Shown: positions 1-7,165, counted from the first letter of the stretch. The stretch: DNA of 14,572 nucleotides from Deltaproteobacteria bacterium RBG_13_61_14 (GCA_001797815.1 MGQK01000046.1:3387-17958); one strand, 5' to 3'. Notes: generated by a model not told the origin, from the letters alone. Program-made: numbers and translations.

Positions 1-1525
1 TGAAACCCTTGACCGGGTTCTTGAGGTGCGGCATTTCGGCAAACGGGATCCAGCCGCCCCAGTCGTCCTCCCCGGTGCCCCGCCGCGCCAGCACGCCCTG
101 GCCGTCCGGCCGCAAGGCCACGTGGCCGGACTCGTAATAGCCGATGTCGCCGCCGGTCGAAGCGAAGACATGGTTCCAGGCTACCGGTCCCATGGCCTTG
201 TCTGCGAGCGCGGCCGCAAAACTATTCCAGTCCGTGGCCAGGGCAATGCGGTTGTAGCCATGGAAAAAGCGGGCCATGTCCACCTCGGTCAGGTGGCTCG
301 AGAGCACCTCCTCGCCGCGGTTCACCGGCACCGGCCAGCCCATCAACGCCTGGTCTATCACCGGGCCGTGCACGGTGAAACGCATCTCGATCGGCACCGG
401 CTTGCGGCCCCGGACCGGGATCTCCTCCCGCACCACCTCGAACGGCCTCCACTCGCCCTTGTAAAAATATTGGCCCGGGTGCTCGGGGCTGATCTTTTCG
501 CGGAACAGGTCAAAGTAATCCGCGCGGGCATTGGTGATGCCCCAGGCGATCTTGCCGTTGGTGCCGGCGCCGAAAGCGGGGAACCCGGGGAAGACCATGC
601 CGGCCACGTCGTAGCTGCCGCCCTGCAGGTGCGCGTGATACCAGAAGCTGGGAAGCAGGATGGTGGGCACGTGCGGGTCATTGGCCAGGAGCGGCTTGCC
701 GGAAGCCGTCTTGGAACCGGCGACCACCCAGTTGTTCGAGCCGATGCCATTCAAAAGTGGAAGGATCCCGGCCAGCGAATCAAAGAGCCGCTCGAAAACC
801 GGCGCGTTGGCCGAAGCGAACGCGGTGTCATCCTCCAGGATGTAGGGCGCGTCCTCCGGATACTCGACCAGGAAGACCTTGGCCCGCTCCGGGCCCAGTT
901 CGCGGAAGAGCCGGGTGGCGTAATATTCATAGACCAGGCCGTAGAGGGTCATGGAAAGGCCGAACACGTCGGCAGAGATAAAACAGTCTTCCGGCCGCCA
1001 GGGTTCGGGCCGGGTGTGGAAGAAGCGGTACTCGATCAGCGAGTCCCCGGCGTCCTGCAGGTAGCGGTTGATGCCGCGGGTGTAGGCTTCGATCAGGGCG
1101 CGGTCTTCGGGCGAAAGGCCGGCCAGGCCTTGCTGGCCGCGCTCGAAGAAGCGGAAGGAGCGCATGATGCGGTCAATGCCGAGGAGGCTATAGGAGCGGT
1201 AAGAGGGAAGCTGGCCGATCAGGCCGGAGAGTTCGCCCCGGCCGACGCGGCGGAAGATGTCGAGGAGGAAGAAGCGGTCCTGGGCCATGGAGTAACCCAG
1301 GCCGTAGAAAAGGTCCGGGTCGTTTTCCGCCCGGATGTGGGGCATTCCGTTTTGGTCGTAGAGGATGCTGACCGGCGCGGAGACCGGATGGCCGGCGAGC
1401 GAGCCCGCGGTGTGCTCGATCCGTGTCACCTTGGGCAAACAGCCGGCCAGGGGAAAAGCCATCGCCGCGAGCAGCGTCCAAATCAATCCTGCAAGGGGGG
1501 CAGAGCGCGACCTTTTACAATTCAC
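1..1525 (-). CDS. Penicillin-acylase-family Ntn hydrolase, lipoprotein (partial, C-terminus off the left edge)
   Basis: The family hydrolyses amide bonds (penicillins, acyl-homoserine lactones, other N-acyl compounds) after self-cleavage into alpha and beta subunits. The minus-strand frame stays open to the window edge and gives 508 residues. Visible: a lipoprotein signal with lipobox LAGC (Cys29); the GSNNW motif in which Ser263 would become the N-terminal nucleophile of the beta subunit; ANDPH just after it; and WGITNARAD with Asn332 at the place of the family's oxyanion-hole Asn. The GTG start at 1525 is chosen because GGAGG (1533-1537) lies 7 nt upstream; an in-frame ATG at 1561 would add 12 residues but lacks such a site. 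Substrate cannot be told. A long plus-strand frame lies over this gene but is a shadow of it. Family assignment is firm; anchoring in the outer membrane or periplasm is inferred from the lipobox. Confidence 0.9.
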   Translation of the reverse strand, partial: MNCKRSRSAPLAGLIWTLLAAMAFPLAGCLPKVTRIEHTAGSLAGHPVSAPVSILYDQNGMPHIRAENDPDLFYGLGYSMAQDRFFLLDIFRRVGRGELSGLIGQLPSYRSYSLLGIDRIMRSFRFFERGQQGLAGLSPEDRALIEAYTRGINRYLQDAGDSLIEYRFFHTRPEPWRPEDCFISADVFGLSMTLYGLVYEYYATRLFRELGPERAKVFLVEYPEDAPYILEDDTAFASANAPVFERLFDSLAGILPLLNGIGSNNWVVAGSKTASGKPLLANDPHVPTILLPSFWYHAHLQGGSYDVAGMVFPGFPAFGAGTNGKIAWGITNARADYFDLFREKISPEHPGQYFYKGEWRPFEVVREEIPVRGRKPVPIEMRFTVHGPVIDQALMGWPVPVNRGEEVLSSHLTEVDMARFFHGYNRIALATDWNSFAAALADKAMGPVAWNHVFASTGGDIGYYESGHVALRPDGQGVLARRGTGEDDWGGWIPFAEMPHLKNPVKGF

Positions 1526-1532
1526 GGGTTTT

Positions 1533-1537
1533 CCTCC
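1533..1537 (-). promoter_or_regulatory. Ribosome binding site fixing the GTG start of the acylase
   Basis: On the minus strand GGAGG sits 7 nt before GTG at 1525. It favours this GTG over the in-frame upstream ATG at 1561. Confidence 0.65.
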
Positions 1538-1573
1538 CTGGTCAAATGTCAAGAGTCTCATGCTCAAATCATT

Positions 1574-1621
1574 GTTGGCCCCAACGGGGCGGTCGAGAGT
1601 AGCCCCGCGATTCATCGCGGG
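1574..1621. repeat. Two adjacent short palindromes between minus-strand genes
   Basis: The second palindrome has 7-bp arms CCCGCGA/TCGCGGG around a 4-base loop (1604-1621). The first has arms GCCCC/GGGGC around AAC (1578-1590), with an alternative pairing GTTGG/CCAAC (1574-1585). They lie between the stop of the URO-D-like gene and the acylase start. No T-run follows, so an intrinsic terminator is not supported; an extragenic palindromic repeat is more likely. Confidence 0.5.
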
Positions 1622-1645
1622 ATGGAATATGACCTTGATACCCGT

Positions 1646-2713
1646 TCAGGATTTCTTTGAATAAACTCCCGCTTCTTGAAGATATCGGCACATTTCAAGC
1701 AAGGCCTCCAGGTGAACGCCCTCATGGGCCGATCCCGCAATGGAGAAGATATAGCCGCCCCCCTTCATTCCTTCTTTCAAACAGCGCTCGACCTCCTGAC
1801 GGACCAGCCCTAAATCGGATTGACAGAGAATCCAACTTCCGTCGGCATTGCCTAAGAGGACAAGGTCCTTTCCGAATTCTCTTTTGATCTCCCCCAGGTT
1901 CATCCCGGCCTCTGCTTCAATGCCATGAATCCCCTTGATCCCGGCTTCGATCGCCAGGGGGAGATAGTCCCGCACGTACCCTTCGGAATGCCAGAATACG
2001 GGAACGGAAATGGATTCGACAATCCGGCGGTAATAGGGAAAGGCGAGTTCTTTAAAATCCGCGGGAGAGACATATCCCTGTCCCTTGAAGCCCATGTCAT
2101 CCCCCATGATCACGAAATCCACCCCCAACTCGACGGCGTGCTTTGAGGTCTCAATAAACCACTCCGTCTTTAATTCCGCACTTTCCTGAATCAAAGCCCT
2201 TTTCTCAAAGAGGGCATAACAGAACTCTATCAGTCCAAAGGCTTCAATGGTTAAACCGAGAGGACCGCTGTGAGAGAAAAGGGCAAAGGCATGATCGGAA
2301 TAGTTCTTCTTCCAATCCTCCATCAACCGACGGTTATAGCGTTCATGCAGTTTCGGCGCAGGCGAATATTTGCGGAGGTCTTCCCGGGTGGCCACCGCGC
2401 CCCCCACATATCGGCCATGTTTCCATCTTCGGCCAAACTCATCAATCCCATTCCAGCCCGCGTAAATGGCGCCTCCGAGGGACTCTTCCGGGGGAGGAGG
2501 ATCGGGAGAGTATCCGAGCCCGGTGGGCTTATCTTCGCACCAAGACCGGCGGGCGACGACGAACACATCCACCCCAAGCTGATTCCAGGTTTTTACCATG
2601 TCGCCCTGGCTAATGGCGTTAACAAACTTGGCCTCGATGGCATTGAAAAAAAGGGGAACCCGGTCCGGCTCTTGATGAGCCATCGTGGTGAGAACCCTTT
2701 CTCGAGAATTCAT
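1646..2713 (-). CDS. URO-D superfamily protein (uroporphyrinogen decarboxylase / corrinoid methyltransferase-like)
   Basis: A 355-residue protein of normal family length. It opens with a segment typical of the superfamily (NSRERVLTTMAHQEPDRVPL) and has GDDMGFKGQ (204-212) followed by a SPADF segment, then HSEG (242-245), the GIEAEAGM stretch (264-271) and LLGNADG (286-292). This fits the broad group of URO-D-like proteins that includes MtaA/CmuA-type corrinoid methyltransferases, rather than true HemE. MtaA-type enzymes use a His-x-Cys zinc site; here the equivalent reads His-Ser-Glu, so thiol methyl transfer of that type is doubtful. GGGAG lies about 7 nt before the ATG. Its GC is far below that of neighbouring genes, and it begins 12 bases after the stop of a broken tcmP, so it looks acquired or moved. 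Substrate unknown. Confidence 0.8.
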   Translation of the reverse strand: MNSRERVLTTMAHQEPDRVPLFFNAIEAKFVNAISQGDMVKTWNQLGVDVFVVARRSWCEDKPTGLGYSPDPPPPEESLGGAIYAGWNGIDEFGRRWKHGRYVGGAVATREDLRKYSPAPKLHERYNRRLMEDWKKNYSDHAFALFSHSGPLGLTIEAFGLIEFCYALFEKRALIQESAELKTEWFIETSKHAVELGVDFVIMGDDMGFKGQGYVSPADFKELAFPYYRRIVESISVPVFWHSEGYVRDYLPLAIEAGIKGIHGIEAEAGMNLGEIKREFGKDLVLLGNADGSWILCQSDLGLVRQEVERCLKEGMKGGGYIFSIAGSAHEGVHLEALLEMCRYLQEAGVYSKKS

Positions 2714-2725
2714 CGGTGTTCTCCC

Positions 2726-2944
2726 TTATTTAAGAGCATTCAGTGGTGATCCGACTACAAAGCTTCCAGTTGCTTTTGAAACATGGTTTCCAGACCCGAC
2801 GAAGGCATCAATATAGACGTGGTATAAAGAGGGGTTTCTTTGAGCATTTAGAATCTGAGAATAGGCAGAAACATACTCCTTCACGATATCTAGCTTTACC
2901 TCGGTCCAGTATCCGATTTCATCAAATTTCAATTCTGCGCTCAT
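2726..2944 (-). pseudogene. tcmP: Three-Cys-motif partner protein TcmP, N-terminal fragment
   Basis: The 72-residue frame matches the start of the TcmP family as I know it: FDEIGYWTEVKLDIVKEY, then YIDAFVGSG, then GSPLNALK. Complete members are roughly 280-300 residues, so only the first quarter is present; it stops at TAA right after NALK and the URO-D-like gene begins. In the family, tcmP usually sits next to a gene for a three-Cys-motif protein (DUF5131-like); none is recognisable here. The ATG at 2944 has GGAAAG about 7 nt upstream and overlaps (ATGA) the stop of another open frame. GC is low (23 of 60 at 2821-2880). The fragment is probably non-functional. Family call rests on remembered motifs. 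Confidence 0.7.
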
Positions 2945-3097
2945 GTCATTCTTTCCACAAACTTCTCTAAATTCTTGACTCTGATTTCAGCCGAAAGGCG
3001 CTTCGGAAAAGCATATCGCGGATTGCGGCCAGAACGCGTTCGACACCTTTGACCGAAAAGTCCGTGCTGACAAGGCTCGCGAGAATAGCACATTGGA
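2941..3097 (-). pseudogene. Coding debris upstream of the tcmP remnant, frames disputed
   Basis: About 155 bases between a REP-like hairpin and tcmP. One minus-strand frame ends with KNLEKFVERMT and a TGA that overlaps the tcmP ATG by 4 bases, as expected for an operon partner. A second frame over the same DNA, read up to a TAG at 2967-2969, has a more protein-like look (TDFSVKGVERVLAAIRDM). Neither has a good start: the hairpin at 3102-3155 cuts both. A plausible reading is the 3' end of a gene once co-transcribed with tcmP, truncated and perhaps frameshifted. I do not recognise the family. Confidence 0.3.
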
Positions 3098-3155
3098 GTC
3101 AGAGCCTGACGTGGGATATTTCAGCATTGGAGAAGCCATGCCCCATGTCAGGCTC
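3098..3155. repeat. REP-like imperfect inverted repeat
   Basis: GAGCCTGACGTGGG (3102-3115) pairs with CCCATGTCAGGCTC (3142-3155), 13 of 14 positions, around a 26-base loop. The left arm also holds a small palindrome GTCAG-AGC-CTGAC (3098-3110). It lies between the M48 protease stop and the coding debris. The form resembles extragenic palindromes mobilised by REP-associated (IS200-like) transposases; no such transposase is in the window. It could also slow or end transcription leaving the M48 gene, but there is no U-tract. Confidence 0.6.
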
Positions 3156-3177
3156 CGGCCCCCTAAATTTGCCAGGC

Positions 3178-4089
3178 TCACGGAATCGGGTGTTTGGCCT
3201 TGAAGGCCTGGAATCTTTCCTTGTTGTCCTGGCGGTTCTCCGGCTTCAAACCATTTTGGGCCATGAATTTATCCAACTCCTTCAGGCGGTTTTCCGGCGC
3301 GGGATGGGTGCTGAGCAAGCGTTTCATTCGGGGGCTTTGATCCTTCTCCTGGCTTTGTAACGTGGCAATGAAATTCCGCAGGCCGAGCGGATTATAGCCC
3401 ATCTTCCAGGCGTTCAGGGTGCCGGTCTGGTCCGAGTCGTATTCGTCCTGCTTGGAAAAACCCTTGTTGATCAGCAAATCAAAGATCTGATCGTTCACCT
3501 TTTCGATCAACTGCTGGCTTTCCACATCCACCGTGGCTGCGCGGATCGCCTGGGACGCCCCGGTCTTGTACAAGTTTGATTTCTGCACTTCCTTGACAAT
3601 GTGCTTCTTGGCCACGTGGGCGATCTCGTGCGCCAGCACGCCGGCCAGCTCCGCCTCGCTTCCGAGCTCCTTGAGCATGCCCCGGGTGATGAAGATGTAA
3701 CCCGCCGGCGTGGAGTAAGCGTTGATGTCATCCACCTTGAGGATGGCGAACCGATACTTGATGTCGGCGCGTTCCGAGTAAGGCACCAGGCCGCGGCCGA
3801 CCAGGTTGAGGTAAAGCGTCCAGTTGGGATCATTCCAGATCCCGAAATTCCCGGCGAGGCGCGCCGCCACCTGCCGGCCTAACCGGTGCTCTTCCTCGAA
3901 GTCCATGGGCTTGGTCATTTTGATTAGATTGCGTCCCGTTTCAACAGCATTGTCCACGTCATGGCGTCCCGTTCCAAAAACCTTGTCCACTTCATCTTTG
4001 ATTTGACTGACCAGGCGCGAGGGCGTGCTAAACAGAGCCAAAGCCAAAAGCAGGAACAGGCCGGCCCCGAGCTGTCTTCTCTTCTTCAT
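3178..4089 (-). CDS. Exported M48-family (Ste24-like) zinc metalloprotease
   Basis: 303 residues. A basic N-terminus and hydrophobic stretch (about 1-22) form a signal peptide or anchor. The zinc site HEIAH is at 154-158, the third ligand is probably Glu216 in the segment DEYDSD, and a Ser-Thr-His-Pro motif follows near residue 251. These are standard features of periplasmic M48 proteases of the BepA/LoiP/HtpX group. Such enzymes degrade misfolded or stalled envelope proteins. Unlike BepA it has no clear TPR domain after the protease domain. Its ATG lies within the ATGA stop overlap of the upstream gene, so the two are translationally coupled. The exact substrate is unknown. Confidence 0.9.
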   Translation of the reverse strand: MKKRRQLGAGLFLLLALALFSTPSRLVSQIKDEVDKVFGTGRHDVDNAVETGRNLIKMTKPMDFEEEHRLGRQVAARLAGNFGIWNDPNWTLYLNLVGRGLVPYSERADIKYRFAILKVDDINAYSTPAGYIFITRGMLKELGSEAELAGVLAHEIAHVAKKHIVKEVQKSNLYKTGASQAIRAATVDVESQQLIEKVNDQIFDLLINKGFSKQDEYDSDQTGTLNAWKMGYNPLGLRNFIATLQSQEKDQSPRMKRLLSTHPAPENRLKELDKFMAQNGLKPENRQDNKERFQAFKAKHPIP

Positions 4090-4487
4090 TGCCCGCCCCC
4101 TTTCTTTGCAAAGAAAGGTCCCACCTTGCCTTCTTTCAAAAACTTGAACATCTGCTGTTTGGTCACGGTGAACTGTTCCATCTGGCGCACAGCCTTCCAG
4201 TTGTATTTCTCGCTCATCTTCGCCTCTTGGTCCACCCCGCGCACGCCCGAGACCTCGGTCCGCTGCGGCCCGCGGTCCTCGTATTGAGGCTCCGGGCTGG
4301 AAAACAGCCGCTGGAACGTTGTCCAGAAATCATCCTCTTGGGCGGCCGGTTCTGGAGCCTTGGCCTTGTCGGCCGCTGCCAGGAGAAGGCCGTCCTTCCG
4401 GGGTGTGTGCTCATTTCCGGCCAGAGCCAGCCAGGCGCCGGAAACAAGCACGCCGAGCGCGAGCCCTGTCACCATCCTTTTTTTCAT
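4086..4487 (-). CDS. Uncharacterised exported protein coupled to the M48 protease
   Basis: 133 residues, family not recognised. It has a clear Sec signal (MKKRMVTGLALGVLVSG and following, with a likely cut after Ala23, ALA/GN), a Lys/Ala/Pro-rich linker, an aromatic segment DDFWTTFQRLF, a central basic/acidic part, and a C-terminal amphipathic segment around QMFKFLKEGKVGPFF. The start at 4487 is chosen because AGGAGG at 4494-4499 stands 6 nt upstream; the ATG at 4493 is too close to that site. The stop overlaps the M48 start by 4 bases. Candidate roles are a protease partner, adaptor or substrate; this is inference from coupling only. Confidence 0.7.
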   Translation of the reverse strand: MKKRMVTGLALGVLVSGAWLALAGNEHTPRKDGLLLAAADKAKAPEPAAQEDDFWTTFQRLFSSPEPQYEDRGPQRTEVSGVRGVDQEAKMSEKYNWKAVRQMEQFTVTKQQMFKFLKEGKVGPFFAKKGGGQ

Positions 4488-4493
4488 GATCAT

Positions 4494-4499
4494 CCTCCT
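4494..4499 (-). promoter_or_regulatory. Ribosome binding site deciding the start at 4487
   Basis: AGGAGG on the minus strand abuts an ATG at 4493 but is correctly spaced (6 nt) for the ATG at 4487, which also opens directly into the signal peptide. Confidence 0.7.
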
Positions 4500-4576
4500 G
4501 GTGTAAGGTTGCGAAAGAAAGTGCCGGTGACTATTCATTCACATACCACAAACCGGCCGGAAAAACCAATCCTTTT

Positions 4577-4597
4577 GGGCAGGGCATGCCCGGCCCT
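4577..4597. repeat. GC-rich palindrome in the divergent intergenic region
   Basis: GGGCATGCCC (4582-4591) is a perfect 10-base palindrome inside a longer G/C-rich imperfect one (4577-4597). It stands between the divergent 4487 and 4679 genes. The form fits a dispersed extragenic repeat. An operator is possible, but nothing else supports that. Confidence 0.4.
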
Positions 4598-4627
4598 TAC
4601 TCGTGACCGGGAATCAGCAGTATCCGC

Positions 4628-4657
4628 TTGACAAGGGGTCTCAAGAAGATTTATGTT
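4628..4657 (+). promoter_or_regulatory. Sigma70-like promoter for the zinc-ribbon/TPR gene
   Basis: A perfect -35 TTGACA (4628-4633) is followed after 18 bases by TATGTT (4652-4657), 4 of 6 matches to the -10 consensus. Transcription would start near 4664, leaving a leader of about 15 bases that holds the GGGGGAGG ribosome site. Confidence 0.6.
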
Positions 4658-4678
4658 GATAAGGTAAGGGGGAGGACC

Positions 4679-6760
4679 ATGATCATCCAGTGCAACAAAT
4701 GCCAGAAGCAATATAAGGTCAATCCTGAGAAGGTCACGGAAAAGGGGACCAAGATCACCTGCCCTTCCTGTGGTCACCAGTTCATTGTCCGGCGCAAAGC
4801 CGAGGCACCGCCACCTGAGCCCAAGGTGAAGACTCCGCCCTGCCGGGTCTGTGGCCAACCCTCGACTCACGTGCTGCCAGGCGATCCGCCGCTCGTCCTG
4901 TGCGAACGGTGCTTCCAGGTCGAAAAGGAGAAAAAAACCCGCTTTTCACCGGAAGCGTTTGCACCGCCGCCGGTGAAAGAAGAACCTCCTCCGCCGCCGG
5001 CCGCGGCCGAGCCGGTTGAAGATGCTCCTTCCCGCAAATACGTGGAAGGCGAATACTTTGATACCTTCGACGAGATCCCGGACCTGCCCTCGGATGCGGA
5101 CACGCTGGGGCCGTCCTCCCTGACCGAAGCCACGGAGGCCGAGATCAAAGCCCGCCCCGGCACCGAGCAACCCGAGGCCCCGTTCCACGATCCTTTTGCC
5201 GGTTCGCGGACTCCGATGAAAAGAGACGAAGAAGACCAAGCCTCCCTCTCGCCGCGGGCTGCCGCCCCGCCGGCTTCAGTTCTTTCTGAGTTCGAGGCCG
5301 CAGAGGAAGATGTGCCGCTGCAAGCCTCTGCGCCGCTCCCGCCACCTGCGCCTCCTGCCGGGCCGGTCGCTGATCTCACCGCTCCTCGCGGCCGCTTGTC
5401 TTTGGAAGAAGAGGTGGAAAGATCCCTGGAGCGAGAAACGCAGGAAGTGGGGCCGACCCCGGCGGAGATGTCGGTTTTACGCCCGCTCCGCGTCGAGCGC
5501 CGGCACGGGCCGGCCTATTTGATCTTAGGCGGCGTCTTTCTCGCGATCCTGCTGGCCGCGGCGTTCTGGCTGCTCCAGTCCGGAGGCGGGGAGGTCGCGA
5601 CGCTCAAACCGCCTCTGCCAGCCGTGCCGGCGCCTGCTCCCAGCCAGCCGCAAGCGGAGATTCCTCCTGCGGCTCCAGCGCCGACATCGCTGGACGCGGC
5701 CAAGCAAAAACAACTCCAAGAAAAATTCAAACTCTTCCGGGAATTCTTTTTGCGCGATACTTCGGAAGGCTACCAAAAGGCGATCAAGGAACTGGACCAG
5801 GCGCTGGCGCTGGCCCCCCGCCAGCCGGAGGCCGAGGCGCTGAAAATGGAAACGTATGCCTTCATGACTTCTCTGAACGACAACTTCCTTTACCGCCGCA
5901 CCACCGCCAAGCTGATCGAACAAGTTTCCCCGGAAGTGCAACTGCAGCCAGCCTTCCAGCGAGCCAAAATCCAGCAGTTCCTGACCGAAAAAGATGCTCG
6001 AGCCGGCCGCAAGGCCCTGGAAACCTTTTTGGCCGAAAACCCGGAAGACGGCATCGGCTATTACTTGCTGGCAGTGAGTTACTTGCAAGACCAGCCGCCG
6101 GATGATGCGGCTGCCCAGGAAAACCTGGAAAAAGCCATTAGCCTGGAGCCGGAGCTGACCCGGGCCTATTTCACCTTGGCCAAAGTCTATCAGGCCCAAG
6201 GCCAGACGAAAAAAGCCCTGGATGCATTTCGCCAGGTGCTCGAGCTTTCTCCTCAAAAGAAAGAAGCCGGCGCCGCCCTGGCCAAGCTCGAAGCGGGCGC
6301 CAAGACCAAGCCCCCGGCGCCGGCCCCGGCGCTTGCTCCCACGCCGGCCAAGCCCGAGACCCCGACTCCTGCTCCTGCTTCAGCTCCGGTTCCTTTGACC
6401 GTCGGAACCGTGGAAGCGGCCAAGCCCGAGACCCCGGCTCCTGCCCCTGCTTCAGCTCCGGTTCCTTTGACCGTCGGGACCGTGGAAGCGGCCCAGCCCG
6501 AAACCCCGGCCGAACAGCCGGTAGCTTTGCCGCCACACGTGACCGCAGCCGTCAAGCCGGAAGGCGGGACTTCTCCCACTTCTTCAGTGACCGGCCTGGC
6601 CGCGACCGGCGACGCTATGGCCGATAACCTGCGCGAGATCATCTCCGAGGTGTCCCGCCCCATGAGCCGGGTTCCGGCTCCTGCCCGACCCGTAAAGCCG
6701 CCGCCCCAGCCGCAAATCCCGCCGGAGATGATCCCTCCCGAGGAACGGCCTTCTCAGTGA
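4679..6760 (+). CDS. Zinc-ribbon (MJ0042-type), membrane-spanning TPR protein
   Basis: 693 residues. Domains in order: an N-terminal MJ0042-type zinc ribbon (Cys5, Cys8, Cys28, Cys31); a second CxxC pair set (Cys55, Cys58, Cys75, Cys78); a long Pro/Glu/Ala-rich disordered stretch; one membrane helix at about 279-298; a TPR-like helical region at about 348-540; then a Pro/Ala-rich tail with a 24-residue repeat (558-611) and a C-terminal piece ending in PEERPSQ. The expected topology is zinc ribbons in the cytoplasm and TPRs in the periplasm. Proteins of this build are common in Desulfobacterota and myxobacteria, mostly without known function. The ATG at 4679 has GGGGGAGG about 4 nt upstream; an upstream in-frame TTG overlaps the promoter and is rejected. 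The end overlaps the convergent membrane-protein gene by 7 bases. Likely role: scaffold or sensor (inference). Confidence 0.8.
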   Translation: MIIQCNKCQKQYKVNPEKVTEKGTKITCPSCGHQFIVRRKAEAPPPEPKVKTPPCRVCGQPSTHVLPGDPPLVLCERCFQVEKEKKTRFSPEAFAPPPVKEEPPPPPAAAEPVEDAPSRKYVEGEYFDTFDEIPDLPSDADTLGPSSLTEATEAEIKARPGTEQPEAPFHDPFAGSRTPMKRDEEDQASLSPRAAAPPASVLSEFEAAEEDVPLQASAPLPPPAPPAGPVADLTAPRGRLSLEEEVERSLERETQEVGPTPAEMSVLRPLRVERRHGPAYLILGGVFLAILLAAAFWLLQSGGGEVATLKPPLPAVPAPAPSQPQAEIPPAAPAPTSLDAAKQKQLQEKFKLFREFFLRDTSEGYQKAIKELDQALALAPRQPEAEALKMETYAFMTSLNDNFLYRRTTAKLIEQVSPEVQLQPAFQRAKIQQFLTEKDARAGRKALETFLAENPEDGIGYYLLAVSYLQDQPPDDAAAQENLEKAISLEPELTRAYFTLAKVYQAQGQTKKALDAFRQVLELSPQKKEAGAALAKLEAGAKTKPPAPAPALAPTPAKPETPTPAPASAPVPLTVGTVEAAKPETPAPAPASAPVPLTVGTVEAAQPETPAEQPVALPPHVTAAVKPEGGTSPTSSVTGLAATGDAMADNLREIISEVSRPMSRVPAPARPVKPPPQPQIPPEMIPPEERPSQ
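6350..6511 (+). repeat. In-frame 72-bp tandem repeat, 2.25 copies
   Basis: Units begin at 6350 and 6422 with a partial third at 6494. Each encodes 24 residues, K/QPETP followed by a Pro/Ala stretch and VPLTVGTVEAA. The copies differ by only a few bases, so the duplication is recent or kept alike by recombination. Length changes in this linker between strains would be expected. Confidence 0.9.
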
Positions 6761-7110
6761 GAGACCGGAGGCCGGGCTCGCTCCTTTCGGCGCGCGTTCC
6801 AATAAGCGTCCCCGATGGAATAAAGCCAAAGCGACACGATCAGGAGCAAGAGCCACCCGTTCTCGGAATAGGCACGCCGGTGGATCTCGGCCAGGGTCTG
6901 TTTCGAGGGGATCAGGATCAAGGAGCCGGGAGCGGTAGCCGCGGCCAGGACCTGATAGACCAACGAGAAAATCCGCCCGCCCAGGGCCAGAACCAGGACC
7001 GTGATCGCAGTCATAATGACCCCGGCCTTGACGCGCTGGCCATTAAGGTATTGGCCCAGGCCCGGCAAGACCAGGCCCGAAAGAAGAGCGGCTCGAGTGG
7101 ATAGTTTCAA
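6754..7110 (-). CDS. Small membrane protein with PGLGQ motif
   Basis: 118 residues. A hydrophobic N-terminal segment contains LPGLGQYLNGQ, a motif shared with TM2/DUF5683-like membrane proteins. A second hydrophobic stretch follows (about 28-60), and a last one near residues 84-101 leads into YSIGDAYWNARRKER. Likely three membrane segments. The start is TTG at 7110, preceded at 4 nt by AGGAGG (7115-7120). The gene is convergent with the zinc-ribbon/TPR gene and overlaps its end by 7 bases. Function unknown. Confidence 0.75.
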   Translation of the reverse strand: MKLSTRAALLSGLVLPGLGQYLNGQRVKAGVIMTAITVLVLALGGRIFSLVYQVLAAATAPGSLILIPSKQTLAEIHRRAYSENGWLLLLIVSLWLYSIGDAYWNARRKERARPPVSH

Positions 7111-7136
7111 GGGTCCTCCTCGGGGTCGGTAGTAAC

Positions 7137-7165
7137 ATCATTAGTCTTTTCTGCCGAATGATCAA
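7137..7165 (-). promoter_or_regulatory. Possible promoter for the small membrane protein
   Basis: On the minus strand TTGATC (7160-7165) and AATGAT (7137-7142) are 17 bases apart, each 4 of 6 to consensus, and lie just upstream of the AGGAGG of the TTG-started gene. Confidence 0.35.

Noticed and set aside
1524-1552. TTGACA on the minus strand before the acylase
   Set aside because: A -10 box at 17 bases would fall on the start codon, so it cannot serve this gene as a normal promoter.
1574-1621. Intrinsic terminator after the URO-D-like gene
   Set aside because: The stems are present but no T-run follows on either strand.
26-1660. Long plus-strand open frame of 544 codons
   Set aside because: It lies opposite the penicillin-acylase gene, whose minus-strand translation has lipobox, GSNNW and ANDPH motifs; the plus frame has no recognisable domain.
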